A stretch of 64,000 nucleotides of DNA from Wurfbainia villosa (lineage: Eukaryota; Streptophyta; Magnoliopsida; Zingiberales; Zingiberaceae). Made by a program: the position numbers and the translations under genes. Shown one piece after another: positions 21,916 through 32,773 of the stretch (position 1 is its first letter; each line of letters opens with the position of its first letter). Below the pieces are notes generated by a model. It searched no databases and was not told the DNA's origin. It was given only the letters and a program-made list of their open reading frames with translations. The stretch is taken from NCBI GenBank assembly GCA_025175895.1, contig CM045993.1:64422621-64486620 (forward strand), written 5' to 3'.

Positions 21916-24056
21916 TGTTGGATTTCCGGCACCGCGGCGAGTGTGTGTTCGAATATGTTTCATAAACATGTGCACAATGGAAGAAATAAAAATAATAAAT
22001 CTAATTTATTACATCACACACACCACACACATGTATAGTACAATATGTGTAGACATAACCGTAGTTTCAAATTTTTGTAATAAAAGGAAATTTATTATAC
22101 GTATACCTGACGTATCACGTGTAGCGGGAAAGGCATCAACCGGAGCGACCCTCGCTAGAATCGCCTCTATCCATATCCACGCCGAGTATCTTCGGGATGA
22201 CTTCACAAAGTCATGAGCCTCGTCTTCGTACGAGTCACTAGCCTCGTGTCGAAGATGATGTGATCGAGAGAAGATCACAATCCAAATTAAAATTCGGATT
22301 CAAAATGAGTCCTCAAAAACTCGCTTCTCCGGAGAGGTATTCGCCCACCGTTTGACGAATCCTTCGTCCTCCACCTATGAGGATTACTGGAGATCAAATC
22401 TCCGGCAAGGAAGCCTCTGTCGGAGCTCCAAACGTCGTCCAAACAATGCTCCAACATGAAGTAAACAAGCTTGTCGCCGGAGCCAACGAAGATCACCGGA
22501 GGGTCGCTGGAGGATCACCGGCTGAAGCTTGGACACCGACAACAACTTGGACGGCGGCACAAGAGGTGGGTGGCGGCTAGGATTTGGGCGCCGACCACAA
22601 GAGGAGAAGAGGGAGGGGGGCGACAACTTTGGATTAGGGCTTCATTAAACCCTTGAGCCCTATTTTATAGAGAACCAATTCTCCTAATGGTTATTGGTTC
22701 ATAACCAAAACCCGTTAACCCACTCCAATAATTTAAGTTAAAATAAACCAAACCGATTTGGTCTATTTTAAGTTAAAATGAACCGAACCAACTTTGGTTC
22801 ATTCGTTTAAAACAAACCAAACCCCTTTGTTTTATTCTCCACCATTGGATTAGAACCAAACCAATTTGGTGCATCCATCATGTCTTCATAAGACACGGCC
22901 CATCCATGCTTCCATTGCGACTGAAACGATTTCATGCTCGCTCCTTGTTTGGTCCAACCAAACCTAGTTTCTCTCGGTCTGAAAATCTCATTCTCAAGCT
23001 CATTTTAAATCCTTTGGATTACGCTCGTTGTGCATATGACCAAATAGGTTCTCGGTTTATGTTGGTCGTCTATAATTAACCATTAATTATAGAACGATCT
23101 GAGTGGAACCTAGTAGTACATCATGATCCCTAATTAAACGAAAAGATCAACAATTGATCCAGAACTATTTCTGAAACCCTTCAGCAGTTATAATGATTCG
23201 TGCCCCATTCCCTTCACTCATCTTATACCCGCTTGGTTCAGGACATGGTCTATAGTGTCAGCCCCCACTAGGTTGACTACGTTACACCTAGCCCAAGTAT
23301 CATTTCCTCGTCCTACGGATTCTAGTTACTGCACTTGTATCCAAGAGTATCTTACTCTAAACATGTAATGCTTTGGCCAAAGACTTTAGTAATAATCTGA
23401 CGAGAGGCCATGGGTATACATCTCCTCGCAAGGAGTGGTGAATCCTTTATAGGCTTTCCAAACACCTTCGATCACTTTGACTTATACCCAATCATTTCAG
23501 GTCCACATCTCCTCAGAGATGCTTGCTTAAGATGTCAAAGCATAAATCTTCATGATCAAGATGACTTGAATACCGCAAGTTAAAGGAACATCACACTTAA
23601 GCTGCAATAAGAACTTCATTGACATATCTATATATGCAGAGAACCATATGAAGTCTTACGACTGGTAACTCCAATGAACTAGTTACCATAACTAGCATCC
23701 ACGATTAACTCCGGACATCACAATGTCTCTAGCCAGTGAGAATCAGCTGCTTGGATACACCAAGGAGTATACCTCGTGCCAGTCTCGACAGAATTGATAG
23801 TGTCCAAATCCATCAATTCATCGACTAGGGATAATTCTAATACATCACAGTTACACATGTAGAGATACTCACTAGTTGTGATCCAATCACAAATTCTCTC
23901 ATGCTGTGAATCGTATCAGGGACATTCAGAAAATGAGTTTAAGATCTAATCAAATACATGAAAACATGTACACTCAAAAAGTGAATCTTCATTTATCAAA
24001 TAAATGGTACGACCATAAGGCGATTGCCTTAGGACATCTCTCATATATTACTAACA
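21916..24056 (-). repeat. Element D 3' LTR
   Basis: 2,141 bp. On the minus strand it starts TGTTAGTAATATATGAGAG after the PPT and ends GGAAATCCAACA. A TATAAAATA box is at 22661-22669 (minus). Highly similar to 48100-50236. Open frames within are fortuitous. Confidence 0.92.
22661..22669 (-). promoter_or_regulatory. TATA box, LTR D (left copy)
   Basis: Minus-strand TATAAAATA. The right LTR reads CATAAAATA at 48844-48852, so the likely promoter copy is mutated. Confidence 0.5.
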
Positions 24057-24068
24057 AACTCCCACTTG
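24057..24068 (-). other. Polypurine tract, element D
   Basis: Minus-strand CAAGTGGGAGTT directly before the LTR start at 24056. Confidence 0.8.
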
Positions 24069-24076
24069 GCGTAATG

Positions 24077-24398
24077 TCAACCGCTACGGTATCCAATACC
24101 ATATGCTCTAACATGACCCTCAAACTTACTTTGAGGTAATGCCTTAGTTAAATGATCCGCTAAGTTCCTTTAGTGGGATCTTCTCGATTTGTATTTCCTT
24201 CTTACTAACGATCTCTTTGATTAGATGATAGCGGCGAAGAACATGTTTTGATCATTGATGAGACCACATCAAGTTCAAAGATGAACTTCTTGATCCAAAC
24301 TACTTCCTTTGCTGCTTCCAAAGCTGCAATGTATTCTGCCTTAGTGGCTGAATCCGCTATAGTGTCAAGCTTGGAACCTTTCCAACTTATTGTGCCTC
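24077..24398 (-). pseudogene. Element D RNase H, C-terminal part
   Basis: Minus-strand frame with ATKAEYIAALEAAKEVVWIKKF (positions about 24350-24280) and a terminal ADHLTKAL...HVRAYGIG block ending at a TGA at 24079-24077. This is the standard end of copia pol, which degrades the RNA strand of the cDNA hybrid. The section between (24180-24280) is frame-broken. The N-terminal part of RNase H lies at 35196-35360 beyond the C1 insertion, and the PPT follows the stop by 8 bp. Confidence 0.8.
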
Positions 24399-24403
24399 CT
24401 TTC
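24399..24403. repeat. Target-site duplication of element C1, left copy (CTTTC)
   Basis: CTTTC before 24404 recurs at 35191-35195. Removing one copy restores the D RNase H reading through SGYVFTW. Confidence 0.9.
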
Positions 24404-25585
24404 TATTAGGGCAATCTCTTTCCATGATAAGGTTTTGATGTGTGTGGCAAAGGATTTAAGTTAGGTTGTGATTATGATTTGATATGTGCGTTGGAGTCTT
24501 GCAGGACTTAGTAATTTGCACATGGAGTCTTGGCAGGTTCACCACTCACTACCATGTGCTTGTGTCGAAGAAGGAGCATTGCAGAGCCGTGCGCTTGATG
24601 CTGCCGAGGGACCGCCGGACGAGATGATTTGAAGCGAAGACAAGGAAGCAGACTTCGGAGGCAAGAGACGCGAAGGAGCATTGCAGAGTCGTGCGCCTGA
24701 TGCTGCCGAGGGACGTGGCCGAAAACGAAGAGAGCTTCGGCGAGGGACTTCGAGTGAGATGAGAGAATGAGTGAAATGTAAGTAGCTCATTAGGTGAACT
24801 TGGCCTAATGGCTAAGTGTCGGATGAGTTTTCCCGACATCAGTCGACTGCCATGAAATAGCAGTCAACTGCTTTGAGTCGAACACGGTTCGACTTGTATC
24901 CGACTGATGGATTTATCTCCAACAGTCGACTGCTATGGAATGGCAGTCAACTGCCAGAGGATGTCGCGGGCACAGAATCGCTCGTAGCCGATTGGGCAGT
25001 CGACTACTGAGGCAGCAGTCGACTGATGGGATCCATCAGTCGACTACCAAGTGTTCCGTTGGACTATAACGGTCGGGATCCGACGTGTTCGGAGGTCGTT
25101 GTAGTGGCGGCAGTCGACTTCCAAGGGCAGCAGTCGACTGGTGGCATCCAATGGGAAGAAATCAACCCTCTCTATAAAAAGAGAGGGTGTGGGCTTTTGG
25201 ATGGCTAATGCTCATATTCCAAACCATCATCCAAGTTCTCCACAAGTGATAAACTCCTTCTTCTAGTTCTCTTTCACATCTATTGTAAAAGAAGGAGTGT
25301 CTTTGAGTTGTAAGGGTTACCTCCACCTAGCTTAGTGCAAAGGAGAGACCGATAGTGATTTGGTTGCGGAGTGATTCACTAAGGACGAATCGGGGACCGT
25401 GGATTAGCGGCGTAGCCGTGAACCACGTTACATTTTGATATTAGCATTGTTTGTATTCTTTATTGTTTATTTGCTTGTCTTTATTAGTATTCTGCTTGCG
25501 CTAACATTTTTGTAGACTAGCAAATTCCACCATCCAACGTCAAAGGACTATTCACCCCCTCTAGTCGGCCGATCGATCCCCTACA
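24404..25585 (+). repeat. Element C1 5' LTR
   Basis: 1,182 bp ending CCCCTACA. It carries two GCATTGCAGAG(C/T)CGTGCG repeats (24589, 24680), about six complete or near-complete CAGTCGACTG palindromes between 24840 and 25140, a TATAAAAA box at 25173-25180 and the CTATTCACCCCCTCTAG terminus. Confidence 0.92.
25173..25180 (+). promoter_or_regulatory. TATA box, LTR C1 5'
   Basis: CTCTATAAAAAGAGAGGG, about 40 bp after the last palindrome. The same box is at 34779-34786 in the 3' LTR. Confidence 0.7.
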
Positions 25586-25603
25586 AGTGGTATTAGAGCC
25601 AAG
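25586..25603 (+). other. Primer binding site, element C1
   Basis: AGTGGTATTAGAGCCAAG abuts the LTR, one mismatch from the usual TGGTATCAGAGCC. Confidence 0.85.
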
Positions 25604-25647
25604 TTAAGCTTGTCGAGGACTAACCGCCACAACAAGCACATTCAAGA

Positions 25648-26422
25648 TTGGCCGGCTCAAATATTCATCCGCCAAAGTTCGAGGGGGAATTCTCTTGGTG
25701 GAAAAAGAGAATGGAGGTATTTTTCGAGGCTGATTTTGAAATTCTTTTGATTATGGAAAACAGTTTCGAATTGCCTAGGAATGAAGAAGGGGAGCTATTG
25801 GAAAAATCAAGATGGAGTAAAAGACAAAGAGAGGAGTACTTGGCGAATTCAAAGGCCAAGCACCACCTCTACAATGTACTCCCCCAACAAGAAGTAAATA
25901 GGATAGGGGAGTGTGCTAGCGCCAAGGAAATGTGGGAGAAATTAATAGAAATTCATGAAGGCACATCCGAGGCGAAGCTTGCAAGGAGAAATGTTCTTCG
26001 CTCCCAATTATCCAACATCAAACTCGAAAAGGGAGAGAAGGTAAAATCCCTACACTCTAGATTTAAGGAAATTCTAACCGTCTTGACAAGTATAGGTGAA
26101 AGGCTCTCCAACCGGGATATGGTAATGAAGGCCATTGATGCCTTTCCCGGGTCCTCAAGATGGAGCTCCATGGTGGACTCGTTTTACATCTCCAAGAACC
26201 TAGAAGTGAGCACCTTAGAGGAGTTCTTCTCAACAATGGAGCTCCACGAAATGAGGCTTGAAGGAATACAAGAAGAGCCAAAGTTTCAACCTTCAAGAGG
26301 AGTAGCCTTGATGGCACACAAGGGGAAGAAGAAGATAGAGATCCCCTCCTCGTCCGATGAAGCATCTTCTTCCTCCTCCATGGATAGCACGGAAGAAGCC
26401 TATATGGTAAGGAGGGTAAGGC
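25648..26422 (+). CDS. Element C1 gag, N-terminal part
   Basis: Starts MAGSNIHPPKFEGEFSWW at 25648. It covers the UBN2-type capsid region: WKKRMEVFFE near residue 20, KSRWSKRQREEYLANSKAKHH near 55-75, CASAKEMWEKLIEIHEGTSEAKL near 90-115, and FYISKNLEVSTLEEFFSTMELHE near 175-200. A Ser-rich segment follows. The frame is cut after MVRRVR by element C2 (TSD AAGGC) and resumes at 31836. The two pieces sum to 1,713 nt, a multiple of three with no stop before the end, so this gag was intact when C2 landed. A non-homologous tail reads into the C2 LTR. Confidence 0.85.
26418..26422. repeat. Target-site duplication of element C2, left copy (AAGGC)
   Basis: AAGGC before 26423 is repeated at 31831-31835. 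Confidence 0.93.
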
Positions 26423-27632
26423 TGTTAGGGCAATCTCTTGCCGTGATATGGTTTTGATGGTGTGGCAAAGGGTTGAAGTTAGGTTGGTATTGTTGATGTG
26501 ATATGTGCGTTGAAGTCGTGCAGGACTTAGTAATTCGCACATGGAGCCGTGGCGAGTTTCACATCTCATGACTCGTGCCTTGAGTCGGTGAAGGATAGCT
26601 TTGCGGAAGCAGTGCGCTTGGAGCATCCGAGGGACCGCCGGACGAGAAGCTTGGAGTGAAGCCGGAGGAAGTAGACTTCGAGGCAAGAGACGCGAAGGAG
26701 CATTGCAGAGCCGTGCGCCTGATGCTGCCGAGGGACGTGGCCGAGAACGAAGAGAACTTCAAAGGCGAGGGACTCCGAGAAATGAGAGTGAGCGATTGTA
26801 ACCCAGGGAAGGGTAGCTCTTAGGTGAAACTTGGCCAAGTGTCGGATGGGTTTTCCCGACACCAGTCGACTGCCATGTCATGGCAATCGACTGCTCTGAG
26901 TCGATGGGTTGATCGACTGGTATAAGACCGGTTTAGGGCTTGTGGCAATGATCGCCATGGAACCGGCAATGATCGATCGATGCAGCCGATCGCCAGGAAG
27001 GTACGATCGATGGAACCGCGGCAATGCGACGTACGTAATGGAGTCGACTCGACCGAGCACTCGATCGATCGAGCATCACGATCGATGGTCCCATCACGAT
27101 CGATGCCAATACCGCTGGATGGAATCCAACGCGTGGAAAGCGTACCGTTATTGGGCACGCCACGAGATCACCGATCGATCGAGGGCATCAGTCGACTGAT
27201 CCTGTGTCAACGGGAAGAAACCCTCTTCCTCTATAAAAAGGAAGGGGGTAAGGGTTTGGGAGCAAAATGCTTATGCTCTAATACTCTCCCAAAGATCCCT
27301 AAAGCTTTCCATCCTCTTACTCAAGCTTATTTCCATTCTATTTGTAAGAGGAGTGTTTGTAAAGGTTACCTCCACCTAGCTTGGTGCAAAGGAGAGACCA
27401 ATAGTGATTGGGTTTCGGAGTGATTCACCGTGGACGAATCGGACCGTGGATTAGCGGCATAGCCGTGAACCACGTTACATCTCGGTGTTTGTCTTGCTTG
27501 CTTATATTTTGCTTGTATTTATTTACATTTGTATATTCCGCTTGCGCTAATATTTTGTAGACAAGCAAAATACGACGTCCGACGAATTAGGGCTATTCAC
27601 CCCCCTCTAGCCGGCCAACCGATCTCCCAACA
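26423..27632 (+). repeat. Element C2 5' LTR
   Basis: 1,210 bp, TGTTAGGGCAATC to TCTCCCAACA. Near-identical to 30644-31830 on both sides of the tract 26850-27215, where CAGTCGACTG palindromes and GATCGATC strings alternate and differ from the sister LTR. Confidence 0.93.
27232..27239 (+). promoter_or_regulatory. TATA box, LTR C2 5'
   Basis: TATAAAAA after a CCCTCTTCCTC pyrimidine stretch; the sister copy is at 31430-31437. Confidence 0.7.
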
Positions 27633-27650
27633 AGTGGTATCAGAGCCAAG
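27633..27650 (+). other. Primer binding site, element C2
   Basis: AGTGGTATCAGAGCCAAG directly after the 5' LTR. Confidence 0.9.
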
Positions 27651-27695
27651 TCGTTTGTCAAGGACTAACCGCCACGACAAACACTTCATTAAAAG

Positions 27696-29420
27696 ATGGC
27701 CGGCTCCAACATCTACCCGCCGAAGTTCGACGGCGAATTCGCTTGGTGGAAGAAGCGAATGGAGGTATTCTTCGAAACCGACTTTGAAATCCTTTTAATA
27801 ATGGAAAACGGTTTCGAGTTGCCTAGGAACGAGAATGGGGAGCCATTAGAGAAATCTAGGTGGAGCAAAAGGCAAAGAGAAGAATACTTGGCAAATTCAA
27901 AGGCCAAGCACCACCTATACAATGTGCTCCCTCAACAAGAAGTAAATAGAATAGGGGAGTGCTCAAGTGCCAAGGAGATGTGGGAGAAGTTGGTTGAACT
28001 TCATGAAGGCACTTCGGAGGCAAAGCTAGCAAGAAGAGATCTCCTCCGCTCCCAATTATCAAATATCAAGCTTGAAAAGGGAGAAAAGGTAACTTCCCTA
28101 CATTCTAGATTTAAAGAAATATTAATTGGGCTAACGAGTGTAGGTGAGAAGCTATCGAACCGGGATATGGTAATGAATGCCATAGATGCCTTTCCCCGGT
28201 CCTCAAGATGGAGCTCCATGGTGGATTCATTCTACATCTCCAAGAACTTGGAAGTAAGTACCTTGGAGGAGTTCTTCTCAACAATGGAGCTCCGTGAAAC
28301 AAGACTTGAAGGAATACAAGAAGAACCAAGAATTCAACCTTCAAGAGGAGTGGCCTTGATAGCAAATAAGGGAAAGAAGAAGATGGAAATTCCCTCCTCC
28401 TCCGATGACGAAGCCTCATCCTCCTCCATGGATAGCACCGAAGAGGCCTATATGGTAAGGAGGGTAAGGCGTGCATTTAAGAATTTTAGATTTCATAAAT
28501 CTAATGATAGGGGAAGGAGACCAAGGGGGAAGGTCATATGCTACAATTGCCAAGGAGAGGGGCACATAAGGGACAATTGTCCCCTCCTAAACAAGAGCAA
28601 GGAAGAGAAGAAAAAGAAGGAAGAAAAGAAGAAGAAGAAGGGGAGCAAGAAGAAAGAGGAGAAGAAGGCCAAGGAAAAAGGAAAGTCCATGGCTCTCAAA
28701 GCCAAGACATGGGATGACCTTGCCTCCTCCTCCTCATCCGATGAAGAAGAGCATGTTTACTCCAACCTAGCACTAATGGCTCTTCATGACTCGGATAGCT
28801 CCTCCTCCTCCTCAAATGAAGAATCAAGCACAAGCGAGGAGAGCTCAAATGAAGGGGGAGCTTCATCTACCTCCTCATCCGAAGAAGAAGAAGAGGATAT
28901 GGAAACTATGGTAATGAAAGCCTCTCCTAAGAAAATAGTTTCCATAATTTCTAGTTTAACTAAGGACTTATTTGGAATGAAAAAGAAAAATAAAAGCATG
29001 CTTAATCAAATTAAGGAATTAGAGCAAAAATTAGAAAAAGCATGCTTAAGTGAAAATATTTCTTCTTGCCATGATGATGCATGCTCACATGATGAATATA
29101 TGCCATTAGATGTTAGTGATGCATGTATAAATGAAAATAGGGCTTTAAGGGAAAAGGTAGATTATTTAACCAAAGCCCTAGAGAAATTCACAATAGGCTC
29201 CAATACCCTTAACATGATAATTGGGAGCCAAAGGGCAAGTTTTAACAAGAAGGGCCTAGGATATAAAGAGAAGAAAAATGAGAAGGCCTATAAATGCCTA
29301 ATTGCTAGGGGACAAGACAAAAACAAAGTAATAGCTAAGAAATGGATCCCCAAGGAATTTCTAGTGAATCCCATAGGCAAAAATCTATTTTGGGTTCCAA
29401 AATCCATCCTTAAGGGTTAG
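27696..29420 (+). CDS. Element C2 gag, intact (574 aa)
   Basis: Uninterrupted gag, presumably forming particles that package element RNA. The ATG at 27696 follows the primer site by about 45 bp and matches the starts of C1 and C3. Order: UBN2-type capsid region (about 1-215); Ser/Asp-rich linker; one CCHC knuckle CYNCQGEGHIRDNC at 282-295; a Lys/Glu tract; acidic Ser stretches (about 345-405); a likely coiled coil (KNKSMLNQIKELEQKLEKA); FTIGSNTLNMIIGSQ; and the end NPIGKNLFWVPKSILKG. The end lies where Sirevirus polyproteins pass into protease. Its intactness suggests recent activity or selection on gag alone. Confidence 0.92.
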   Translation: MAGSNIYPPKFDGEFAWWKKRMEVFFETDFEILLIMENGFELPRNENGEPLEKSRWSKRQREEYLANSKAKHHLYNVLPQQEVNRIGECSSAKEMWEKLVELHEGTSEAKLARRDLLRSQLSNIKLEKGEKVTSLHSRFKEILIGLTSVGEKLSNRDMVMNAIDAFPRSSRWSSMVDSFYISKNLEVSTLEEFFSTMELRETRLEGIQEEPRIQPSRGVALIANKGKKKMEIPSSSDDEASSSSMDSTEEAYMVRRVRRAFKNFRFHKSNDRGRRPRGKVICYNCQGEGHIRDNCPLLNKSKEEKKKKEEKKKKKGSKKKEEKKAKEKGKSMALKAKTWDDLASSSSSDEEEHVYSNLALMALHDSDSSSSSSNEESSTSEESSNEGGASSTSSSEEEEEDMETMVMKASPKKIVSIISSLTKDLFGMKKKNKSMLNQIKELEQKLEKACLSENISSCHDDACSHDEYMPLDVSDACINENRALREKVDYLTKALEKFTIGSNTLNMIIGSQRASFNKKGLGYKEKKNEKAYKCLIARGQDKNKVIAKKWIPKEFLVNPIGKNLFWVPKSILKG

Positions 29421-30628
29421 AAAACCCCTAGGGTAGTCAACCATATGAACTTGACCTATATCATATTTTGGTTGACCTAGGATGACGGGACAACATTTTT
29501 AGATAGTGTTGGGTGATGATAACGTGCCCATAAATAGATAATATTGCTTATAAATAATCATGATTTATGATATTTGGCACATTATCATGAAAAATAGGTT
29601 TAAATCATGCTTTAGGTGATACTTTACTTATAATCATCATATAATACCTAATGCATGGTTATAATTTGATGAAAACGTGTATTTCATGATCATAATGTGA
29701 AATTAAATCATATATGTCATTATGATCATGTAGGATGTTAGGTTGATACTTAACCATGATAGAATTGCATGAATATGTTGGTTAAGTATATACAAATACC
29801 CCCTAGGATGCATCTCACACTCACTATAGGCTAACTTGATTGCAAACTTAGCATGGGTGAGATGTTAGGATGATACAAAAGTCCACTAATGCCTATGGCA
29901 TTTAAATGGTCATTTAAAGTATCAACATAGCAATAATATACCAATCATGGGGAAGGCTTATGTTTAATTCATAGACATATTGCCCAAAGATCATGGTTGG
30001 ATATTTCATAGGTTTTCAAAACAATTTCTTACCTTAAAATACATGTATTCATGTTTTGAAACAATTGGATGCAAAACTAGGTAGCTAACTTGATACTAGA
30101 ATGATCAAAAACCTAGTAGTTTTTAGAACTTTTGGATTTTTGGCAAAAACAAGAAAATATAATGAGTTTTCATGAAAAACTATTTTTCCTTGATAGATAT
30201 ACTTAATAGAAATATGTTCCCCAAATTTCATGATTTTTCAAATTTTCTGGAATTTTTTATGTATTTCTGAAATTCGGCCAGAAAAATCAGAAATTCCGAA
30301 AATCACGCATGCGATCGTATCCGAACCGATCGATGGCCTACATTTCGCACTCAAGAACGACAATTCCAATTTTTATCAACTTGTGGTATTTTCTTTCTAT
30401 TAGACTTGATGTCATATGTTTATAACTTAGTATTCATATTTTTGATGGTGTCAAAGGGGGAGAAATGAATATGTTTAAGTTATTTATGATAGGGGGAGAG
30501 ATTAAGGGGGAGTTTCATGGATTAAGGGGGAGTTGCATGTTGCTATCAAATGTTTATGTTTACATGCTTTCTTTCCTTAAAAATTTATATCAAATGTTTT
30601 TACCTAACTTAAACGGATTGCCACACAT
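29421..30628 (+). other. Element C2 non-coding region after gag
   Basis: About 1.2 kb, AT-rich, no pol motif. Contains AAGGGGGAG-type purine tracts near 30456, 30491, 30506 and 30526 and a GCGATCG...CCGATCGATGG cluster near 30310-30335. Homologous to 32774-34010 in C1. Confidence 0.75.
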
Positions 30629-30643
30629 CAAAAAGGGGGAGAT
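30629..30643 (+). other. Polypurine tract, element C2
   Basis: CAAAAAGGGGGAGAT immediately before the 3' LTR. Confidence 0.85.
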
Positions 30644-31830
30644 TGTTAGGGCAATCTCTTGCCGTGATATGGTTTTGATGGTGTGGCAAAGGGTTGAAGT
30701 TAGGTTGGTATTGTTGATGTGATATGTGCGTTGAAGTCGTGCAGGACTTAGTAATTCGCACATGGAGCCGTGGCGAGTTTCACATCTCATGACTCGTGCC
30801 TTGAGTCGGTGAAGGATAGCTTTGCGGAAGCCGTGCGCTTGGAGCATCCGAGGGACCGCCAGACGAGAAGCTTGGAGTGAAGCCGGAGGAAGTAGACTTC
30901 GAGGCAAGAGACGCGAAGGAGCATTGCAGAGCCGTGCGCCTGATGCTGCCGAGGGACGTGGCCGAGAACGAAGAGAACTTCAAAGGCGAGGGACTCCGAG
31001 AAATGAGAGTGAGCGATTGTAACCCAGGGAAGGGTAGCTCTTAGGTGAAACTTGGCCATTTCGATGGGTTTTCTCGACACTACCGATCGCCATGTCATGG
31101 CCGATCGCTTCCGAGTCGATGGGTTGATCGATCGTATAAGACCGGTTTAGGGCTTGGCGATCGCAATGGAATCGGCAATGATCGATGTGATAGCGCCGAT
31201 CGCCAGGAAGGCAATGATCGATGGAACTGCACGGCATGTAATGGAGTCGACTCGACTGAGCACTCGACTGATCGAGCATCAGTCGACTGATGGTCCCATC
31301 AGTCGACTGATGCCAATACCGTTGGATGGAATCCAACGTGGAAAGCAGCCGTTATTGGGCAACGACTACGAGATCACCGATCGATCGAGGCATCGATCGA
31401 TCCTGTCAACGGAAGAAACCCTCTTCCTCTATAAAAAGGAAGGGGGTAAGGGTTTGGGAGCAAAATGCTTATGCTCTAATACTCTCCCAAAGATCCCTAA
31501 AGCTTTCCATCCTCTTACTCAAGCTTATTTCCATTCTATTTGTAAGAGGAGTGTTTGTAAAGGTTACCTCCACTTAGCTTGGTGCAAAGGAGAGACCAAT
31601 AGTGATTGGGTTTCGGAGTGATTCACCGTGGATGAATCGGACCGTGGATTTGCGGGATAGCCGTGAACCACGTTACATCTCGGTGTTTGTCTTGCTTGCT
31701 TATATTTTGCTTGTATTTATTTACATTTGTATATTCCGCTTGCGCTAATATTTTGTAGACAAGCAAAATACGACGTCCGACGAATTAGGGCTATTCACCC
31801 CCCTCTAGCCGGCCAACCGATCTCCCAACA
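30644..31830 (+). repeat. Element C2 3' LTR
   Basis: 1,187 bp. Near-identical to the 5' LTR outside 31060-31410. Inside that tract some sites are palindromes where the 5' LTR has GATCG strings and others are the reverse. Confidence 0.93.
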
Positions 31831-31835
31831 AAGGC
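31831..31835. repeat. Target-site duplication of element C2, right copy (AAGGC)
   Basis: Matches 26418-26422. Confidence 0.93.
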
Positions 31836-32773
31836 GTGCTTTAAAAGGTTTTCAATTTAATAAATCTAATGATAGGAGGAGAAGACCAAGGGGAAAGGTA
31901 ATTTGTTACAATTGCCAAGGAGAGGGACACATAAGGGACAATTGTCCCCTCTTGAACCAAAGCAAAGAAGAGAGGAAGAAGAAAGAAGAAAAGAAGAAGA
32001 AGAAGGGGAGCAAAAAGAAGGAAGAAGAGAAGAAGGGCAAAGAAAAGGGGAAGACCAAAGCTCTAAAGGCAAGGACTTGGGATGACCCCTTCTCATCATC
32101 CTCATCATCATCGGAAGAGGAGAATGCCTTTGTCACCAACCTAGCCCTAATGGCATTTGACGACTTGGATTGCTCCTCCTCCGAAAATGAAGGATCAAGT
32201 TCAAGTGGAGAGAGCTCAAGTGAAGGGGGAGCCTCCTCTACCTCCTCATCTGAAGAAGAGGACATGGAAACTATGGTAACTAACTTTTCACCTAGTAAAA
32301 TAGTTTCTGTGATTTCTAGCCTCACTAAGGATTTATTTAGAGCAAAGAAGAAAAATAAAACCATGCTTGATCAAATTAAAGATTTAGAGCAAAAATTAGA
32401 AAAAGCATGTTTTAATGATAATGATGATAATGCATGCTCACATGATAACTATATGCCTTTGGATGTTAATGATGCATGCATAGAAGAAAATAGGGCTTTA
32501 AGGGAAAAGGTAGACTATTTGACCAAAGCCCTAGAAAAGTTTACTATTGGCTCAAATACTTTGAACATGATAATTGGGAGCCAAAGGGCAAGCTTCAATA
32601 AGAAAGGCCTAGGTTATAAGGAAAAGAAAAATGAAAAGGCCTATAAATGTCTAATAGCTAGGGGTCAAGACAAAAGGAAGGAAATAGCTAGAAAATGGAT
32701 TCCTAAGGAGTATCTAGTGTACCCCATAGGAAAGAACTTATTTTGGGTTCCAAAATCCTTCTTAAAGTGTTAG
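31836..32773 (+). CDS. Element C1 gag, C-terminal part
   Basis: Continues the C1 gag after C2. It carries FNKSNDRRRRPRGKVICYNC with the CCHC knuckle CYNCQGEGHIRDNC near 31912-31953, a Lys/Glu tract, Ser/Glu acidic stretches, a coiled-coil-like KNKTMLDQIKDLEQKLEKA, and the end NLFWVPKSFLKC before TAG. It matches C2 gag from its residue 270 onwards with many synonymous changes and an unbroken frame. An apparent upstream extension into the C2 LTR is an artefact of the insertion. No pol follows. Confidence 0.85.

Larger units (their letters stand above)
26423..31830 (+). mobile_element. Element C2: gag-only retrotransposon nested in C1 (5.4 kb)
   Basis: LTRs 26423-27632 and 30644-31830, primer site 27633, intact 574-residue gag 27696-29420, non-coding region with several purine tracts, PPT 30629-30643, AAGGC duplications. 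No protease, integrase, RT or RNase H. It is the innermost and youngest insertion of the D nest. Confidence 0.94.

Noticed and set aside
22377..22656. GC-richer open frames in the D LTRs (also 48471-48809)
   Set aside because: Located within both LTR copies with frame-breaking differences between them; no domain recognised.
26063..26686. 207-codon minus-strand open frame opposite C1 gag and the C2 LTR
   Set aside because: It is antisense to a clear gag frame and runs across the C1/C2 insertion junction, so it cannot be an ancestral gene.
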